Assembly: GCF_000020665.1 (NCBI RefSeq)
Contig: NC_011071.1
Coordinates: 4,392,501 to 4,456,500, forward strand
DNA length: 64,000 bases
From: Stenotrophomonas maltophilia R551-3
GTDB lineage: Bacteria; Pseudomonadota; Gammaproteobacteria; Xanthomonadales; Xanthomonadaceae
Direction: 5' to 3'
How positions within the stretch are numbered: position 1 is the stretch's first letter; each line of letters starts with the position of its first letter. The notes beneath the pieces are model-generated. The model was not told the origin of the DNA, did no database searches, and saw only the letters and a program-made list of their open reading frames with translations. Positions 1 through 10,174 of this stretch are shown here, piece after piece. The position numbers and the translations under genes were made by a program.

Positions 1-2635
1 TGAAGCCCAGGCTCTGGCACATCGCCAGCATGGTGCTGTTCTCGCGCAGCACCTGTCCTTCGACCACGTCCAGGCCCAGCCACTTGGCGTACTCGATCAT
101 GATTGCCATCAGCCGCCAGCCGATGCCGTGTCCCTTCAGGTCCGAGCGGATCAGGATGCCGTACTCGCCGCGGTGGTAATCGGCATCGGCGTGCAGGCGC
201 ACCGCGCCGAGCATTTCGCCACTGCGCGGTTCGATCGCCACCAGTGCGATCGAGCGTGCGTAATCGAGCTGGGTCAGGCGCGCGATGAACTCGTGGCTGA
301 AGTGCTTCACCGACTGGAAGAAGCGCAGGCGCAGATCCTCGTCGCTGACGCGGGCGAAGAACGCACGGAACAACGCGTCATCCTCCGGCCGCACCGGACG
401 CACGAAGGCGCGGCCGCCATCGGACAGTTCGATGGTGCGCTCCCACTCCTTCGGGTACGGGAACACCGAGAAGCGCGGATGGCCACGGCCCTTGTGCAGG
501 ATGCGCGACGGCGCCACCGCCACGCGTGCGTCGAGGGCGAGGATGCCCTTGCCGTCGACCAGCAGCGGATTGATGTCCAGCGTACGCACTTCGGGAATGT
601 CGGCGGCCAGCTGCGCCAGCTTGACCAGCGCCAGGGCCAGTGCGCGCTCGTCGGCGGCAGGCACATCGCCATAGGCCTTGAGGATGCGCGAGGCACGGGT
701 CTGGCCGATCAGCTCATGGGCCAGGCGCAGATCCAGCGGCGGCAGCGCCAACGCCTTGTCATTGATCACTTCAACCGCGGTACCGCCACGGCCGACCACG
801 ATCACCGGACCGAACGTCGCGTCATCGGCAATGCCGACGATCAACTCGCGCGCCTTCGGGCGAACGATGGTCGGCTGCACCAGCAGGCCATCGATGCGCG
901 CATCCGGCCGCAGCTGGCGTGCGCGCGACAGGATCGCGTTGGCCGCGCTCTGCACCGCCGGCAGCGTGGACAGGTTCAGGCGCACGCCGTCCACTTCCGA
1001 CTTGTGCGGAATGTCCGGCGACAGGATCTTCAGCGCCACGCTGGCGCCACGCTCCAGCAACGGCTGCGCCAGGTCCATTGCCTCGTGCGCATCGCGCGCA
1101 TGCATCACCGGCGCGGAGGGAATGCCGTAGGCCTTGAGCAGTTCGTGGGTGGCCAACGGGTCCAGCCATTGCTGGCCGTTGGCCAATGCCGCATCGACCA
1201 GCGCGCGTGCGGCCGCCGCGTCGACACTGAAGTCCTGCGGCAGGCTGGGCGGTGTTTCCATCAGCGCGTTCTGCGCTTCGCGGTAACGCACCAGATGCTG
1301 GAAGCCGCGCACCGCTTCGGCCTCGGTCGGATAGGTCGGCACCCGTGCCGCGTTGAGCGTGGCGGTGGCCTGGTCATCGTTGCCCAGCCACACCGCGAAT
1401 ACCGGCTTGTCGCGGTGATGGCGCGGGCGCAGTCCGAGCGTGCGGGTAAGCGCCTGTGCGGCGTCTGCGGATGAAGTGAATGCGGTCGGCACGTTGACCA
1501 CCATCACCGCATCATTCTCGTTGTCAGCCAGCAGCGCCTCGATGGCGGCGGCATAGCGGTCACCATCGGCGTCGACCACGATGTCGACCGGGTTGCTGCG
1601 CGACCAGCCCTGCGGCAGCACGGCGTCGAGCTTCTCGACCGTGCTGTCGGACAGGTTGGCCAGCGTGCCACGCAGTGCAATGAGCTGGTCCACGGCCAGG
1701 CGGCCGACACCGCCACCATTGCTGAGAATGGCCAGGCGACGACCGGGGAAGGTCCCCAACCGGCCCAGCGATTCGGCGGCCGTGAACAGTTCGTCCAGCG
1801 CGCCCACGCGCAGCAGGCCGGCGCGGTTGAACGCGGCGCCATACACGTCGTCGGCGCGGGCCAGGGCCTGCACATGGGTATCGCGGCTGCCCGGCTGCAC
1901 GCGCTCGGCGCGGCCGGACTTCACCACCACCACCGGCTTGGCGCGGGCGGCGGCACGCGCGGCCGACATGAACTTGCGCGCATCCTTGATCTGCTCGACA
2001 TAGAGCAGGATGGCGCGGGTGCGGTAGTCGGTGGCGAAGTAGTCGAGCAGGTCACCGAAGTCGACGTCCATCGTGTCGCCCAGCGAGACCACCGCGGAAA
2101 ACCCGACCGAGCGCGCCACGCCCCACTCCACCAGCGCGGCGGCAATGGCCGAGGATTCGGAGATCAACGCAAGATCACCGGCCTGCGGGAAGTGCGCGGC
2201 GATGCTGGCATTGAGCCGTGCGTGCGGTGCAATCACACCCAGGCAGTGTGGGCCGAGGATGCGCAGGCCATGCTTGCGCGCCACCGCCTCCACCTGCGCC
2301 GACAGCGAGCCCGGGCCGTCACCCAGATGGGCGGTGAGGATGATTGCGGCCTGCACGCCGCGTTCGGCAGCGGTGCGCACCACCTGCGGCACGATCGACG
2401 CCGGCGCGGTGATCACCACCAGATCCGGCACCCAGTCCAGGTCCTTCAGCCGCTTCACGGTGCGGATGCCATCGATTTCGGCATGCCGCGGGTTGATCCA
2501 CGCCACCTTGCCGGGGAAGCCGGTGCCGCGCAGGTTGCGCATCACCGCACGTCCGGCCGAGCGCTGACGCGGGCTGCCGCCGATCACCGCGACCGACTGC
2601 GGACGGAACACGGACTGCAGGTGGTAGGTACTCAT
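1..2635 (-). CDS. Pat/YfiQ-like acyl-CoA ligase-domain / GNAT acetyltransferase (3' end cut off)
   Basis: The frame stays open from the ATG at 2633-2635 to the left edge (about 878 codons), so only the last residues are missing. The N-terminus has a CoA-binding Rossmann motif (VAVIGGSPRQRSAG), followed by succinyl-CoA-ligase-like and ATP-grasp regions. The last visible residues, VLRENSTMLAMCQSLGF, are a typical GNAT acetyl-CoA-binding end. This domain order is that of Pat/YfiQ protein lysine acetyltransferases, which acetylate and switch off acetyl-CoA synthetase; in that family the ligase part senses ligands rather than catalysing. An ADP-forming acyl-CoA synthetase role cannot be excluded. 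No strong ribosome-binding site is seen before the start, and a 67-nt palindrome ends only 16 bases upstream of it. Confidence 0.85.
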   Translation of the reverse strand, partial: MSTYHLQSVFRPQSVAVIGGSPRQRSAGRAVMRNLRGTGFPGKVAWINPRHAEIDGIRTVKRLKDLDWVPDLVVITAPASIVPQVVRTAAERGVQAAIILTAHLGDGPGSLSAQVEAVARKHGLRILGPHCLGVIAPHARLNASIAAHFPQAGDLALISESSAIAAALVEWGVARSVGFSAVVSLGDTMDVDFGDLLDYFATDYRTRAILLYVEQIKDARKFMSAARAAARAKPVVVVKSGRAERVQPGSRDTHVQALARADDVYGAAFNRAGLLRVGALDELFTAAESLGRLGTFPGRRLAILSNGGGVGRLAVDQLIALRGTLANLSDSTVEKLDAVLPQGWSRSNPVDIVVDADGDRYAAAIEALLADNENDAVMVVNVPTAFTSSADAAQALTRTLGLRPRHHRDKPVFAVWLGNDDQATATLNAARVPTYPTEAEAVRGFQHLVRYREAQNALMETPPSLPQDFSVDAAAARALVDAALANGQQWLDPLATHELLKAYGIPSAPVMHARDAHEAMDLAQPLLERGASVALKILSPDIPHKSEVDGVRLNLSTLPAVQSAANAILSRARQLRPDARIDGLLVQPTIVRPKARELIVGIADDATFGPVIVVGRGGTAVEVINDKALALPPLDLRLAHELIGQTRASRILKAYGDVPAADERALALALVKLAQLAADIPEVRTLDINPLLVDGKGILALDARVAVAPSRILHKGRGHPRFSVFPYPKEWERTIELSDGGRAFVRPVRPEDDALFRAFFARVSDEDLRLRFFQSVKHFSHEFIARLTQLDYARSIALVAIEPRSGEMLGAVRLHADADYHRGEYGILIRSDLKGHGIGWRLMAIMIEYAKWLGLDVVEGQVLRENSTMLAMCQSLGF

Positions 2636-2651
2636 GCGCCTACGGTACCCA

Positions 2652-2718
2652 AAAAAGGGGACGGAGGGGATTAAGTCGTTTGTGCCACAAACGACTTAAT
2701 CCCCTCCGTCCCCTTTTT
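2652..2718. terminator. 67-nt perfect palindrome, probable bidirectional terminator
   Basis: Two 33-nt arms (2652-2684 and 2686-2718) are perfectly complementary around a single C at 2685. The stem ends in A-T runs on both sides, so a minus-strand transcript leaving mgtE, whose stop codon is at 2720-2722, would form a long hairpin followed by a U run. The perfect arms are longer than those of an ordinary intrinsic terminator. The element may be a member of a dispersed repeat family rather than a purpose-made terminator; no second copy occurs in this window. Confidence 0.75.
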
Positions 2719-2719
2719 G

Positions 2720-4090
2720 TTACAGCAGCGTGCCGTGCAGGATCATCGCGGCGATGCTGAAATAGATCACCAGCCCGGTCACGTCCACCAGGGTCGCCAC
2801 GAACGGGGCCGAGGCACTTGCGGGATCGAAGCCGAGCCGCTTGAGGATGAAGGGCAGCATCGAGCCGGACAGCGAGCCGAAGGTGACGATGCCGACCAGC
2901 GCCGCGCCGATGGTGATCGCCAGCAGGATCCAGTGCTCGCCGTAGTCGTGCAGGCCACCCAGCTGCCAGATCACGATGCGTACGATGGCCAGGCAGCCGA
3001 GGATGGCGCCCAGCACCATGCCGGTCGGAACCTCGCGCAGAGCCACTTTCCACCAGTCGCGCAGGCGCAGCTCGCGCAATGCCAGGCTGCGGATCAGCAG
3101 CGAGGTGGCCTGCGAACCGGAGTTGCCGCCCGAACTCATGATCAGCGGAATGAACAGGGTCAGCACCACCGCGCGCGCCAGTTCATCCTCGTAATGCTGC
3201 ATCGCGCTGGCGGTCAGCATTTCGCCCAGGAACAGCACGCTCAGCCAGCCGGCGCGCTTGCGCAGCATCTCGAAGAAGCCGATCTGCATGTACGGCTTGT
3301 CCAGTGCTTCCATGCCGCCGAACTTGTGCGCGTCTTCGGTGGACTCTTCGATCAGCGCATCGAGCACGTCGTCGACGGTGACGATGCCAAGCATCTGCTG
3401 CTGCGCGTCGACCACCGGAATCGCCAGCAGATCGTGGCGGCGGATCAGCCGCGCCACTTCCTCCTGGTCCATCAGTGCATCCACGGTCACCGGCGGATTG
3501 ACCTGGGCCACGTCCAGGATCGACTCCTCGGGCAGGCCGGTGATCAGCCGGCGCATGGTCACCACCTGCTGCAGTTGCTGGCTGGCCGGGTCCAGCACGT
3601 AGATCGCGTACACCGTCTCGCGGGTACGCTCGACCTGGCGGATGTGCTGCAGGGTCTGCGCAACGGTCCAGCTGGCGGGTACCGCCACGTACTCGGTGGT
3701 CATCAGCGCGCCGGCGGTGTTCGGCGGGTAGCTGAGCAGCTTCTGGATGGCCTGGCGGGCATCGGTGCCGAGCAGCGGGATCAGCCGCGCGCGTTCTTCT
3801 TCGTCCAGCTCGTGGACGATGTCGGTGGCACGGTCGTCGGCCATCAGCCCCAGCAGGGCCGCGGCGCGTGCCGGCGGCAGCGCGGCCACCAGCTCGCCGC
3901 TGCGGTGCAGCTCCGGTGCTTCGAGCATCTTCACCGCGCGCGGCAATGACAGCGCCGCCAGCGTTTCCGCGGCGCGCGTCAGTTCCAGCGTATTGAGGAA
4001 TTCCACCGCGTCGGCGGTGTTGTAGTTCGCCAGGGGTGCGGCCAGTGTGGCGGCATCGGCCACCGGGCGCAGCAATTGCTTCTGGTTCAT
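2720..4090 (-). CDS. mgtE: Magnesium transporter MgtE
   Basis: 456 aa. An N-terminal superhelical MgtE_N region (about residues 30-130) is followed by two CBS domains (about 135-260, including DQEEVARLIRRHDLLAIPV) and a C-terminal membrane domain of about five helices (from about residue 285). That domain holds the family's pore motif region, MSSGGNSGSQATSLL. MgtE is a homodimeric Mg2+ channel of the inner membrane whose cytosolic N and CBS domains close the pore when Mg2+ is plentiful. The ATG at 4090 is chosen over an upstream in-frame ATG at 4138 because AAGG lies 7 bases before it and the family starts here. The divergent neighbour is a Kef-type antiporter, so two cation transporters share the intergenic region. 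Confidence 0.93.
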   Translation of the reverse strand: MNQKQLLRPVADAATLAAPLANYNTADAVEFLNTLELTRAAETLAALSLPRAVKMLEAPELHRSGELVAALPPARAAALLGLMADDRATDIVHELDEEERARLIPLLGTDARQAIQKLLSYPPNTAGALMTTEYVAVPASWTVAQTLQHIRQVERTRETVYAIYVLDPASQQLQQVVTMRRLITGLPEESILDVAQVNPPVTVDALMDQEEVARLIRRHDLLAIPVVDAQQQMLGIVTVDDVLDALIEESTEDAHKFGGMEALDKPYMQIGFFEMLRKRAGWLSVLFLGEMLTASAMQHYEDELARAVVLTLFIPLIMSSGGNSGSQATSLLIRSLALRELRLRDWWKVALREVPTGMVLGAILGCLAIVRIVIWQLGGLHDYGEHWILLAITIGAALVGIVTFGSLSGSMLPFILKRLGFDPASASAPFVATLVDVTGLVIYFSIAAMILHGTLL

Positions 4091-4430
4091 CGGATTGCCT
4101 TGTGGGGGTGCGACCTCGCGCAACGCCAACGCAGGCAAACCGTCCCGATGTCAGGCGGTGGCCATCGCTGGCGTCGAACGAGGTCGACTTCTACTGTCGC
4201 TGGACATGGGTTGGGGACTCCGGGATGCGTGTGCTGGCGGACGCGCCGCCAGCGGCGGGCAGTCTGGACCCGGCGACATTGCAGGTCAACCCGCGCCGCG
4301 CGGCGTGGCCCGGCCCCGCAGGTCGTTCTCGTGCCTGCACGGAGCGGCGCGCATAATGGCCGGGTGGCGCTCGCCACGCTTTTCCTACCCGAACGGACGC
4401 GCAGCGGCTTCCCGATGACCAGGTATTCCC
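4091..4430. promoter_or_regulatory. Divergent mgtE / kef intergenic region
   Basis: No gene is supported in these 340 bases. A CATAAT at 4352-4357 could be a -10 box for the rightward antiporter gene, but I see no convincing -35 partner. I looked for a magnesium riboswitch (M-box-like fold) in front of mgtE and could not recognise one by eye. The region presumably holds both divergent promoters. Confidence 0.4.
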
Positions 4431-6218
4431 ATGCATAGCGGCGGTCTGGAACTGGCCCTGGTGCTGCTGCTGGCGGCGGTCATCGCCGTGCCGGTGTTCA
4501 AGAAATTCGGCTTCGGCGCGGTGCTGGGCTACCTGGCGGCCGGCGTGGTACTGGGCCCGGACGGGTTGGGCTTCGTGCAGGACGCCGATCGCATCCTCGG
4601 CGCCGCCGAGATCGGCGTGGTGATGCTGCTGTTCGTGATCGGGCTGGAGCTGTCGCCCGCGCGCCTGAAGGTAATGCGACGCTCGGTATTCGGTGCCGGT
4701 GCGGCGCAGGTGGCGCTGTCCGGGCTGGTGCTGGGCGGCCTGCTGCTGCTCGACCACTTCCAATGGAAAAGTGCGCTGGTGGTGGGCGTGGCGCTGGCGC
4801 TGTCATCCACTGCGGTGGGCCTGCAGCTGCTGTCAGAACACAAGGCGATCAACAGCGACCATGGCCGGCTCGGGTTCGCCATCCTGCTGTTCCAGGACCT
4901 GATCGCGATTCCACTGCTGGCGGCCATCCCGCTGCTGGGCGGGGTGAAGAACGAGACGCTGCGCTGGGAAGATGCGGCCGTGGCGCTGGGTGCGCTGGCG
5001 GTGGTGATCCTGTGCGGGCGGCCGGTACTGCGCAGGGTGTTCAGCATCATCGCGCGCACCCGCAGCCCGGAAGTTTTCACTGCCACTGCCCTGCTGGTGG
5101 TGCTCGGCACCGCTTGGTTCATGCAGGAAGCCGGCCTCAGCCCCAGCCTGGGCGCGTTCCTGGCCGGCGTACTGCTGTCCGACTCGGAGTTCCGGCACGA
5201 ACTGGAAGCGCAGATCGAGCCGTTCAAGGGGCTGCTGCTGGGCCTGTTCTTCATTGCGGTGGGCATGGGCATCGACCTCGACCGCATCGTTGCCGAGCCG
5301 TGGCTCATCGCCGCCGGCGTGGCGATCCTGCTGGTGGTCAAATTCAGCCTGCTGTACGTGATCGGGCGCATCGCAAAGCTCAGTTCACGGCACTCGCTGC
5401 TACTGGGCAGCGTGCTGTGGCTGGGCGGCGAGTTCGCCTTCGTGGTGTTCAACGAAGCGCAGCGCGCGCACCTGCTGGGCAGCGCCAACCATGACCGTCT
5501 GGTGGCGATCGTCGGCCTGTCGATGGCGATCACGCCACTGCTGATGATCGCGCTGCTCAAGCTGCTCGGCCAGGAGAAGGCAACGCCGCGCGAGGCAGCC
5601 GAGGCCGACAAGGTGGCGCCGGACAACCGGCCGAAAGTGCTGATTGCCGGCATGGGCCGCTTCGGCCAGGTCATCGCGCGCCTGTTGACCGCGCAGAAGG
5701 TGCCGTTCGTGGCACTGGAAGCGAACCCCGATACCGTGGCCGACCTGCGCCGCTTCGGCAACCAGCTGTATTACGGCGACCCGACCCGGCCGGAGATGCT
5801 GCGCGCTGCGGGCGGCGAACACATCGATGTGTTCGTGATCACCGTGGACGACCCGGAGACCAACCTGCGTGCAGTGCGCATGGTGCGCCGGCTGTACCCG
5901 GACGCGAAGGTGCTGGCGCGTGCACGCAACCGCCAGCATGCGTGGCGCCTGATGGACATGTCGGCCGAACCGTTCCGCGAAGTGTTCGGCACCAGCCTGG
6001 AAATGAGCGGGCGCGTGCTGACCGCATTGGGTGTTGCACCTGAAGTGGCCGAACGCCACGTGCAGCGCTTCCGTGAGCACGACGAGCAGCTGCTGCGCGA
6101 CCAGTATCTGGTGTACGACGACGAGGCCGCGGTGATCCAGACCTCGCGCGATGCACGCAACGACCTGATGCACCTGTTTGAAGCCGACGCGGAAAGTGAC
6201 GGCGACAAGGAGCGGTGA
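4431..6218 (+). CDS. CPA2-family K+/H+ antiporter, KefB/KefC type
   Basis: 595 aa. Roughly twelve hydrophobic helices (residues 1-385) form a sodium/hydrogen exchanger domain. A cytosolic RCK/TrkA-N domain starts near residue 400 with the Rossmann nucleotide-binding motif IAGMGRFGQVIARLL and an acidic residue at the end of strand 2 (ALEANPD). The family exports K+ in exchange for protons; KefB/KefC are gated by glutathione adducts, and the RCK domain binds NAD(H) or glutathione. No KefF/KefG-type quinone reductase gene is next to it, so glutathione gating cannot be inferred. The ATG at 4431 has AGG 7 bases upstream. The next gene is convergent, separated by three inverted repeats. Confidence 0.88.
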   Translation: MHSGGLELALVLLLAAVIAVPVFKKFGFGAVLGYLAAGVVLGPDGLGFVQDADRILGAAEIGVVMLLFVIGLELSPARLKVMRRSVFGAGAAQVALSGLVLGGLLLLDHFQWKSALVVGVALALSSTAVGLQLLSEHKAINSDHGRLGFAILLFQDLIAIPLLAAIPLLGGVKNETLRWEDAAVALGALAVVILCGRPVLRRVFSIIARTRSPEVFTATALLVVLGTAWFMQEAGLSPSLGAFLAGVLLSDSEFRHELEAQIEPFKGLLLGLFFIAVGMGIDLDRIVAEPWLIAAGVAILLVVKFSLLYVIGRIAKLSSRHSLLLGSVLWLGGEFAFVVFNEAQRAHLLGSANHDRLVAIVGLSMAITPLLMIALLKLLGQEKATPREAAEADKVAPDNRPKVLIAGMGRFGQVIARLLTAQKVPFVALEANPDTVADLRRFGNQLYYGDPTRPEMLRAAGGEHIDVFVITVDDPETNLRAVRMVRRLYPDAKVLARARNRQHAWRLMDMSAEPFREVFGTSLEMSGRVLTALGVAPEVAERHVQRFREHDEQLLRDQYLVYDDEAAVIQTSRDARNDLMHLFEADAESDGDKER

Positions 6219-6230
6219 CAGCCAGCCAGT

Positions 6231-6251
6231 GTGCCGACCAACGGTCGGCAC
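6231..6251. repeat. Short palindrome GTGCCGACC-AAC-GGTCGGCAC
   Basis: Nine-base arms around AAC. An identical copy lies at 54186-54206. Relatives with compensating arm changes lie at 54146-54165 and 57157-57176, so it belongs to a small palindrome family in this genome. Confidence 0.8.
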
Positions 6252-6274
6252 CCACCCGATGGATGGTGGACCCG

Positions 6275-6349
6275 GTAGTGCCGGCCGCTGGCCGGCAGCC
6301 TCGGGATCCCGGAGGTTTCATGAGGTTGCCGGCCAGCGGCCGGCACTAC
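6275..6349. repeat. Inverted pair of GTAG REP elements
   Basis: GTAGTGCCGGCCGCTGGCCG at 6275 and its inverse ending in CACTAC at 6349 form a head-to-head REP pair of the GTAG type known from Stenotrophomonas. The same pair occurs at 63679-63752. Such pairs sit between convergent genes here and can form a long cruciform or transcript hairpin. Confidence 0.88.
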
Positions 6350-6377
6350 CCACTACAGATTCCCGCAGCGCGGTGTT

Positions 6378-6416
6378 GGGGTCAGAGCCCTTTCCGTTGG
6401 AAAGGGATCCGACCCC
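6378..6416. repeat. GGGGTC...GACCCC inverted repeat
   Basis: Outer ends GGGGTCAGAGCCC and GGGATCCGACCCC flank a CTTTCC/GGAAAG inner stem. Relatives at 46830, 48931 and 57432 share the ends but differ in the inner stem, and a shorter relative is at 63638. It could act as a transcription terminator between the two convergent genes. Confidence 0.75.
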
Positions 6417-6422
6417 GGCCTG

Positions 6423-9400
6423 TCAGCCGTTGTCGCGCAGGAACCGGGCCATCGACGAGACGCCCGGCACGCGCGGTTCAAACTCGCCGGCCACGTCGAT
6501 GAAGCCACGCATCACCGCGATCTCGCGCGGGCTGCGGTTGAGGCTGTCGCGCACTTCCGGATCGGCACCGGCGCGCAACAGGCGCTGCACCAGCAGCGGC
6601 AGGCCGTGCAGGGCAGCCAGATGCAGCGGGCCGAAGCCACGAGGATCACGCACCTCCAGGCTCACCTCCTCGTCCAGCAGGCGCTCCACTGCGGCCATCA
6701 CCACCTGCTCGTCGCAGGCGGTACCCGGTTCGGCGCGTGCACCCAGCAGCAGCAGCAGCGGCGTGACCGAGCCCGCGGCGGCCTGGTCCGGTTCGGCACC
6801 GGCCAGCAACAGGGTATCGAGCAGGGCCAGCAGGCGCGAGCGGTCGCGGGCACTGAAGCCGTACAGCGCGGCGCAGTGCAGCGGGCCCAGCTGCTGCGCG
6901 TCACCGGCATGCACATCGGCACCGGCAGTGAGCAGGCGCGCGACGATGTCCGGCAGGCCCAGCGCCGAGGCCAGCATCAGCACGGTCACCCCGCCCGGCA
7001 GGCGGTGTTCCAGCTTGGCGCCGGCGTCGAGCAGGGCCGAAACGATGTCCACCTGGCGCATGCTGACCGCGGCCGACAGTGGCGTCGCACCGCTGGCAGC
7101 GGCGTGCTGCGGATCGGCGCCGCGTGCCAGCAGCAGGTCGGTTACTGCCAGATGACCACCGCCGGCCGCACGCAGCAGCGCGGTGCAACCCTGTGCATCG
7201 ACCGCGTCGACGGCAAATCCCAGATCGATCAGGCGGCGCACCGCATCGACGTCACCGGCCATCGCAGCGGCCGGCAGATCGGCCTCGCGCAGGGTGCGGC
7301 GCGGCAACGGCCACACCCGCCAGTCCAGCCAGTCGGCCAGGTCACGGCGACCGATCGACAGCGCCACGCCCAGCGGTGTCTGCCCATCGGCAGCGCGTGC
7401 TTCCGGCGAGGCGCCGTGCTGCACCAGCAGCTTCAGCGCACCTTCGCGGGCCAGTGCGGTAGCCAGATGCAGGGCGGTCATGCCGTGGCTGTCGCGCGCT
7501 TCGCGGTCGACCCCGGCCTTGAGCAGGGCCTGCTGCAGGCGCAGCCAGCCCAGGCGCACCGCCAGCGACAACGGCGGATCGCCCGCCGGCGAAGCCGCGA
7601 ACGGATCGGCGCCACGTTCCAGCAGTTCCAGTGCCAGCTGTTCCAGGCCACGGGCGGCCTGGTCGTGCTGTGCGCAGGCGGCAAGGAAGCGCGCCAGGCC
7701 ACCGCGGCCGGCCGGTGACAGGCCACGCTGCAGCATCACCTGCAGCGCAGGCACTGCATCGATGCCGCGCGACAGCAGCGCGAACATCGGCGTATCGGAG
7801 CAAGCGTCGCGCACATAGGGATCCGCACCGTGGGCCAGCAGCCAATCGACCGCGGCCGGCTCCAGCGCCAGTTCGGGGTCGAGCAGCAGCCCGCCCAGCT
7901 CTTCCGGCTGGCACAGCTTGGCCAGCGCGGCCATGCCGTCGGTGTTGCCGAAGCCCAGCGCCTCGCGCAGCAGGGTCAACGGCGGGCGGTCCGGCAGCAG
8001 GCCACTGGCGCTGGCGGCTTCGCCGCGCTCGGCCAGGCCATCACTGACGGCGGCCGGCAACGGATAGGACGGGTCCAGCAGGGCCACGATCGCCCAGCGG
8101 CCGGCTTCGGCGGCGTAGTCCACCGCACGGCGGCCGACCGGATCGGTGGCATCGGCGGCAATGCCCAGATCGACCAGGCGCTTGATCAGCAGCGGCGAGA
8201 CATCCTCGGCCATGACGGCCAGCTGCACCGCATTGCGGCCTTCACCATCCACCGCGACCAGGTCGGGCTTGTGCGGCAGCAGGTGTTCCATCACACCGGC
8301 GCGGCCGGCGCGGGCCGCTTCCAGCCACGGCGTGCGACCGAGCGCATCGCGCGCTTCCAGGTTGGCGCCAGCGCCGAGCAGCACGCCGATGATCTCGACG
8401 TGGCCGGCCAGTGCCGCCTCATGCAGCGCGCTGCGGCGCTGGCGGTCACGGGCATCGGCCCGGGCCTTGTGCTTGAGCAGCAGCTGCACGCCGGCCGGAT
8501 CATCGTCTTCGGTGGCGGCGGCGGCCAGCAGCACCGGCGTACCCTCGGCCGGTTCGCTGCGCGCACCGCGCTCCAGCAGGAAGCGGGCCAGGCGCCAGTT
8601 ACCGACCTGGCAGGCCACCGCCAGCGGCGACCAGCCGTCGCTGTTCAGTGCATCAACTTCGGCAGCGGCATCGCGCAGCAGCGCGGCCACGCCCGGGTCG
8701 GAACTGCGCGCGGCATGGTGCAGCGGGGTATTGCCATCGCTGTCGGTGGCACGTGAATCGGCACCGTTGGCGAGCAGGGTCATCACCGCTTCCGGGCGGC
8801 CGTGCCAGCTGTCGCGGGTGGCGGCCAGCAGCGGGGTCATGCCCCGGTGCGGCGCGTTCACGTCGACGCCGCGGCCAATCAGTTCGCGCAGCAGGCGCAG
8901 GTCCGGCAGCACCGCGGCCAGCACCGCCAGGCTGCGCTGGTCGCGCCAGTTCGGGTCCGGCAGCGCATAGGGATCGGCGCCGGCCTGCAGCAGCTGCAGG
9001 CCACGGTCGATGCGGCCATGGCGCGCGGCTTCATACAGCGCCGGAGTCAGCTCCTGCGGCGCCATCGCCTCAAGCGGCACGGTTTCGACCGCGGCGGAGA
9101 ACATCGGTTCGTGCTCGCTGCTGGCCGTGGCCAACGGGCTCGCACGCAGTGACACCAACGGCGCCGGCGCCACCCGTTGCAACAACAGGTGCAGCAGCGG
9201 CGACAGCACCAGCACTGCCAATGTGGCGGGCCAACGCGCGCTTTCCGGCAGCAGGTCCGGCCAGGCCGGCAGTACCACCAGTGCCGCCAGGGCAATCACC
9301 AGCGCGGCCACACCGAGGCCACGCCAGGCGGTCAGGTCGCGCCCGGCCAGCGCCTGCCAATGCTGGGCCAGGCTGCCATCAAGCCGTTCAACATCGTTCC

Positions 9401-9761
9401 ACAACGGCCAGGTGCGCCAGGCTGCCAGCAGGCCGGCACTGACCAGCACGCTCAGGCCCAGCACCGCAGCCAGGCTGCCGCTGTCGCGCAGCGCCGCCAG
9501 CGGCCAGGCCAGCAGCAGCGCCAGCAGCAGCGGTGCGGCGGCCCACAGCGCCAACAGCGCGGGCAGGTCCTGGCGCGCGACCACCTTCAGTGGCAGCAGC
9601 GCGCGGCTGCGCCGCCACCAGGACACGCCCAGCGCGAACGCCGGTTGCGCCAGTGCGGCAAGGATGGCCCCTGGAATGCCGCCCACAGCGGCACCCAGCG
9701 CCAGCACGGCACCCACGGCAAAGGCGATCGACAGGACGCGCGGACGGGAGGCGTCAGTCAT
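6423..9761 (-). CDS. Large membrane-anchored ankyrin-repeat protein
   Basis: 1112 aa. The first about 215 residues are hydrophobic, with five or six membrane helices (for example [18 protein letters not shown]). The rest, from about residue 235, is a long run of ankyrin repeats with the usual G-TPLH-A/LL--GAD pattern ([36 protein letters not shown]). Ankyrin stacks mediate protein-protein contacts; here they would extend from the inner membrane, most likely into the cytoplasm, though the topology is inferred. The start overlaps the end of ycgL by 8 bases, so the two are probably cotranscribed. Partner and role are unknown. Nothing suggests an effector signal. Confidence 0.85.
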
Positions 9762-10014
9762 AGTGTCGCGGCATCAGGCTGGACACCGATGGCGGTACCT
9801 GCAGGTAGAAACCACGTTCATTCATTTCGCTGCGGACCTTGTCCGGATCAGCCTGGGCCAGGCGGCGCCGGGCCTCCAGGGCCACGTCCAGGACGAAGGT
9901 AAGCGCCCCCAGCGAGGTGAGCAGCGGCGCGGGCAGCGCGCTGAAATCATCGCGTCGGGGGACGTAGACGTAGGTGTCTGGCTTGAGTTGGCTTTTATAG
10001 ACGTAGGCGTGCAT
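9754..10014 (-). CDS. YcgL-domain protein
   Basis: 86 aa. It opens with [18 protein letters not shown] and contains the conserved [11 protein letters not shown] segment near the end, both typical of the small YcgL family found across Gammaproteobacteria. Its biochemical role is not established. The gene overlaps the start of the downstream ankyrin protein gene, so the pair is translationally coupled. It is divided from the aryl polyene cluster by about 160 bases that hold a GC-rich hairpin. Confidence 0.85.
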
Positions 10015-10135
10015 GTCCGCGGGACGATAACCCGGGAAGAGCCATGATTGTGTCGGAAAGCCGACACCGGGGAAAGCCGTCAGCCGACGATGGCGGCGTG
10101 ATCGGCGGCGTTTCCCCGGCGGGATTCAGCAATGT

Positions 10136-10164
10136 GGCGGCGGCGTTCAGCCAACGCCGCCGCC
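10136..10164. terminator. GC-rich hairpin at the end of the aryl polyene operon
   Basis: Twelve-base perfect arms (GGCGGCGGCGTT / AACGCCGCCGCC) around a 5-nt loop, 10 bases downstream of the last cluster gene on the minus strand. There is no clear U run, so it may end transcription inefficiently or mainly protect the 3' end. Confidence 0.5.
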
Positions 10165-10174
10165 GCACGGGCGC

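Noticed and set aside
4091..4430. Magnesium riboswitch before mgtE
   Set aside because: No M-box-like or other fold with conserved core was recognisable; not claimed.
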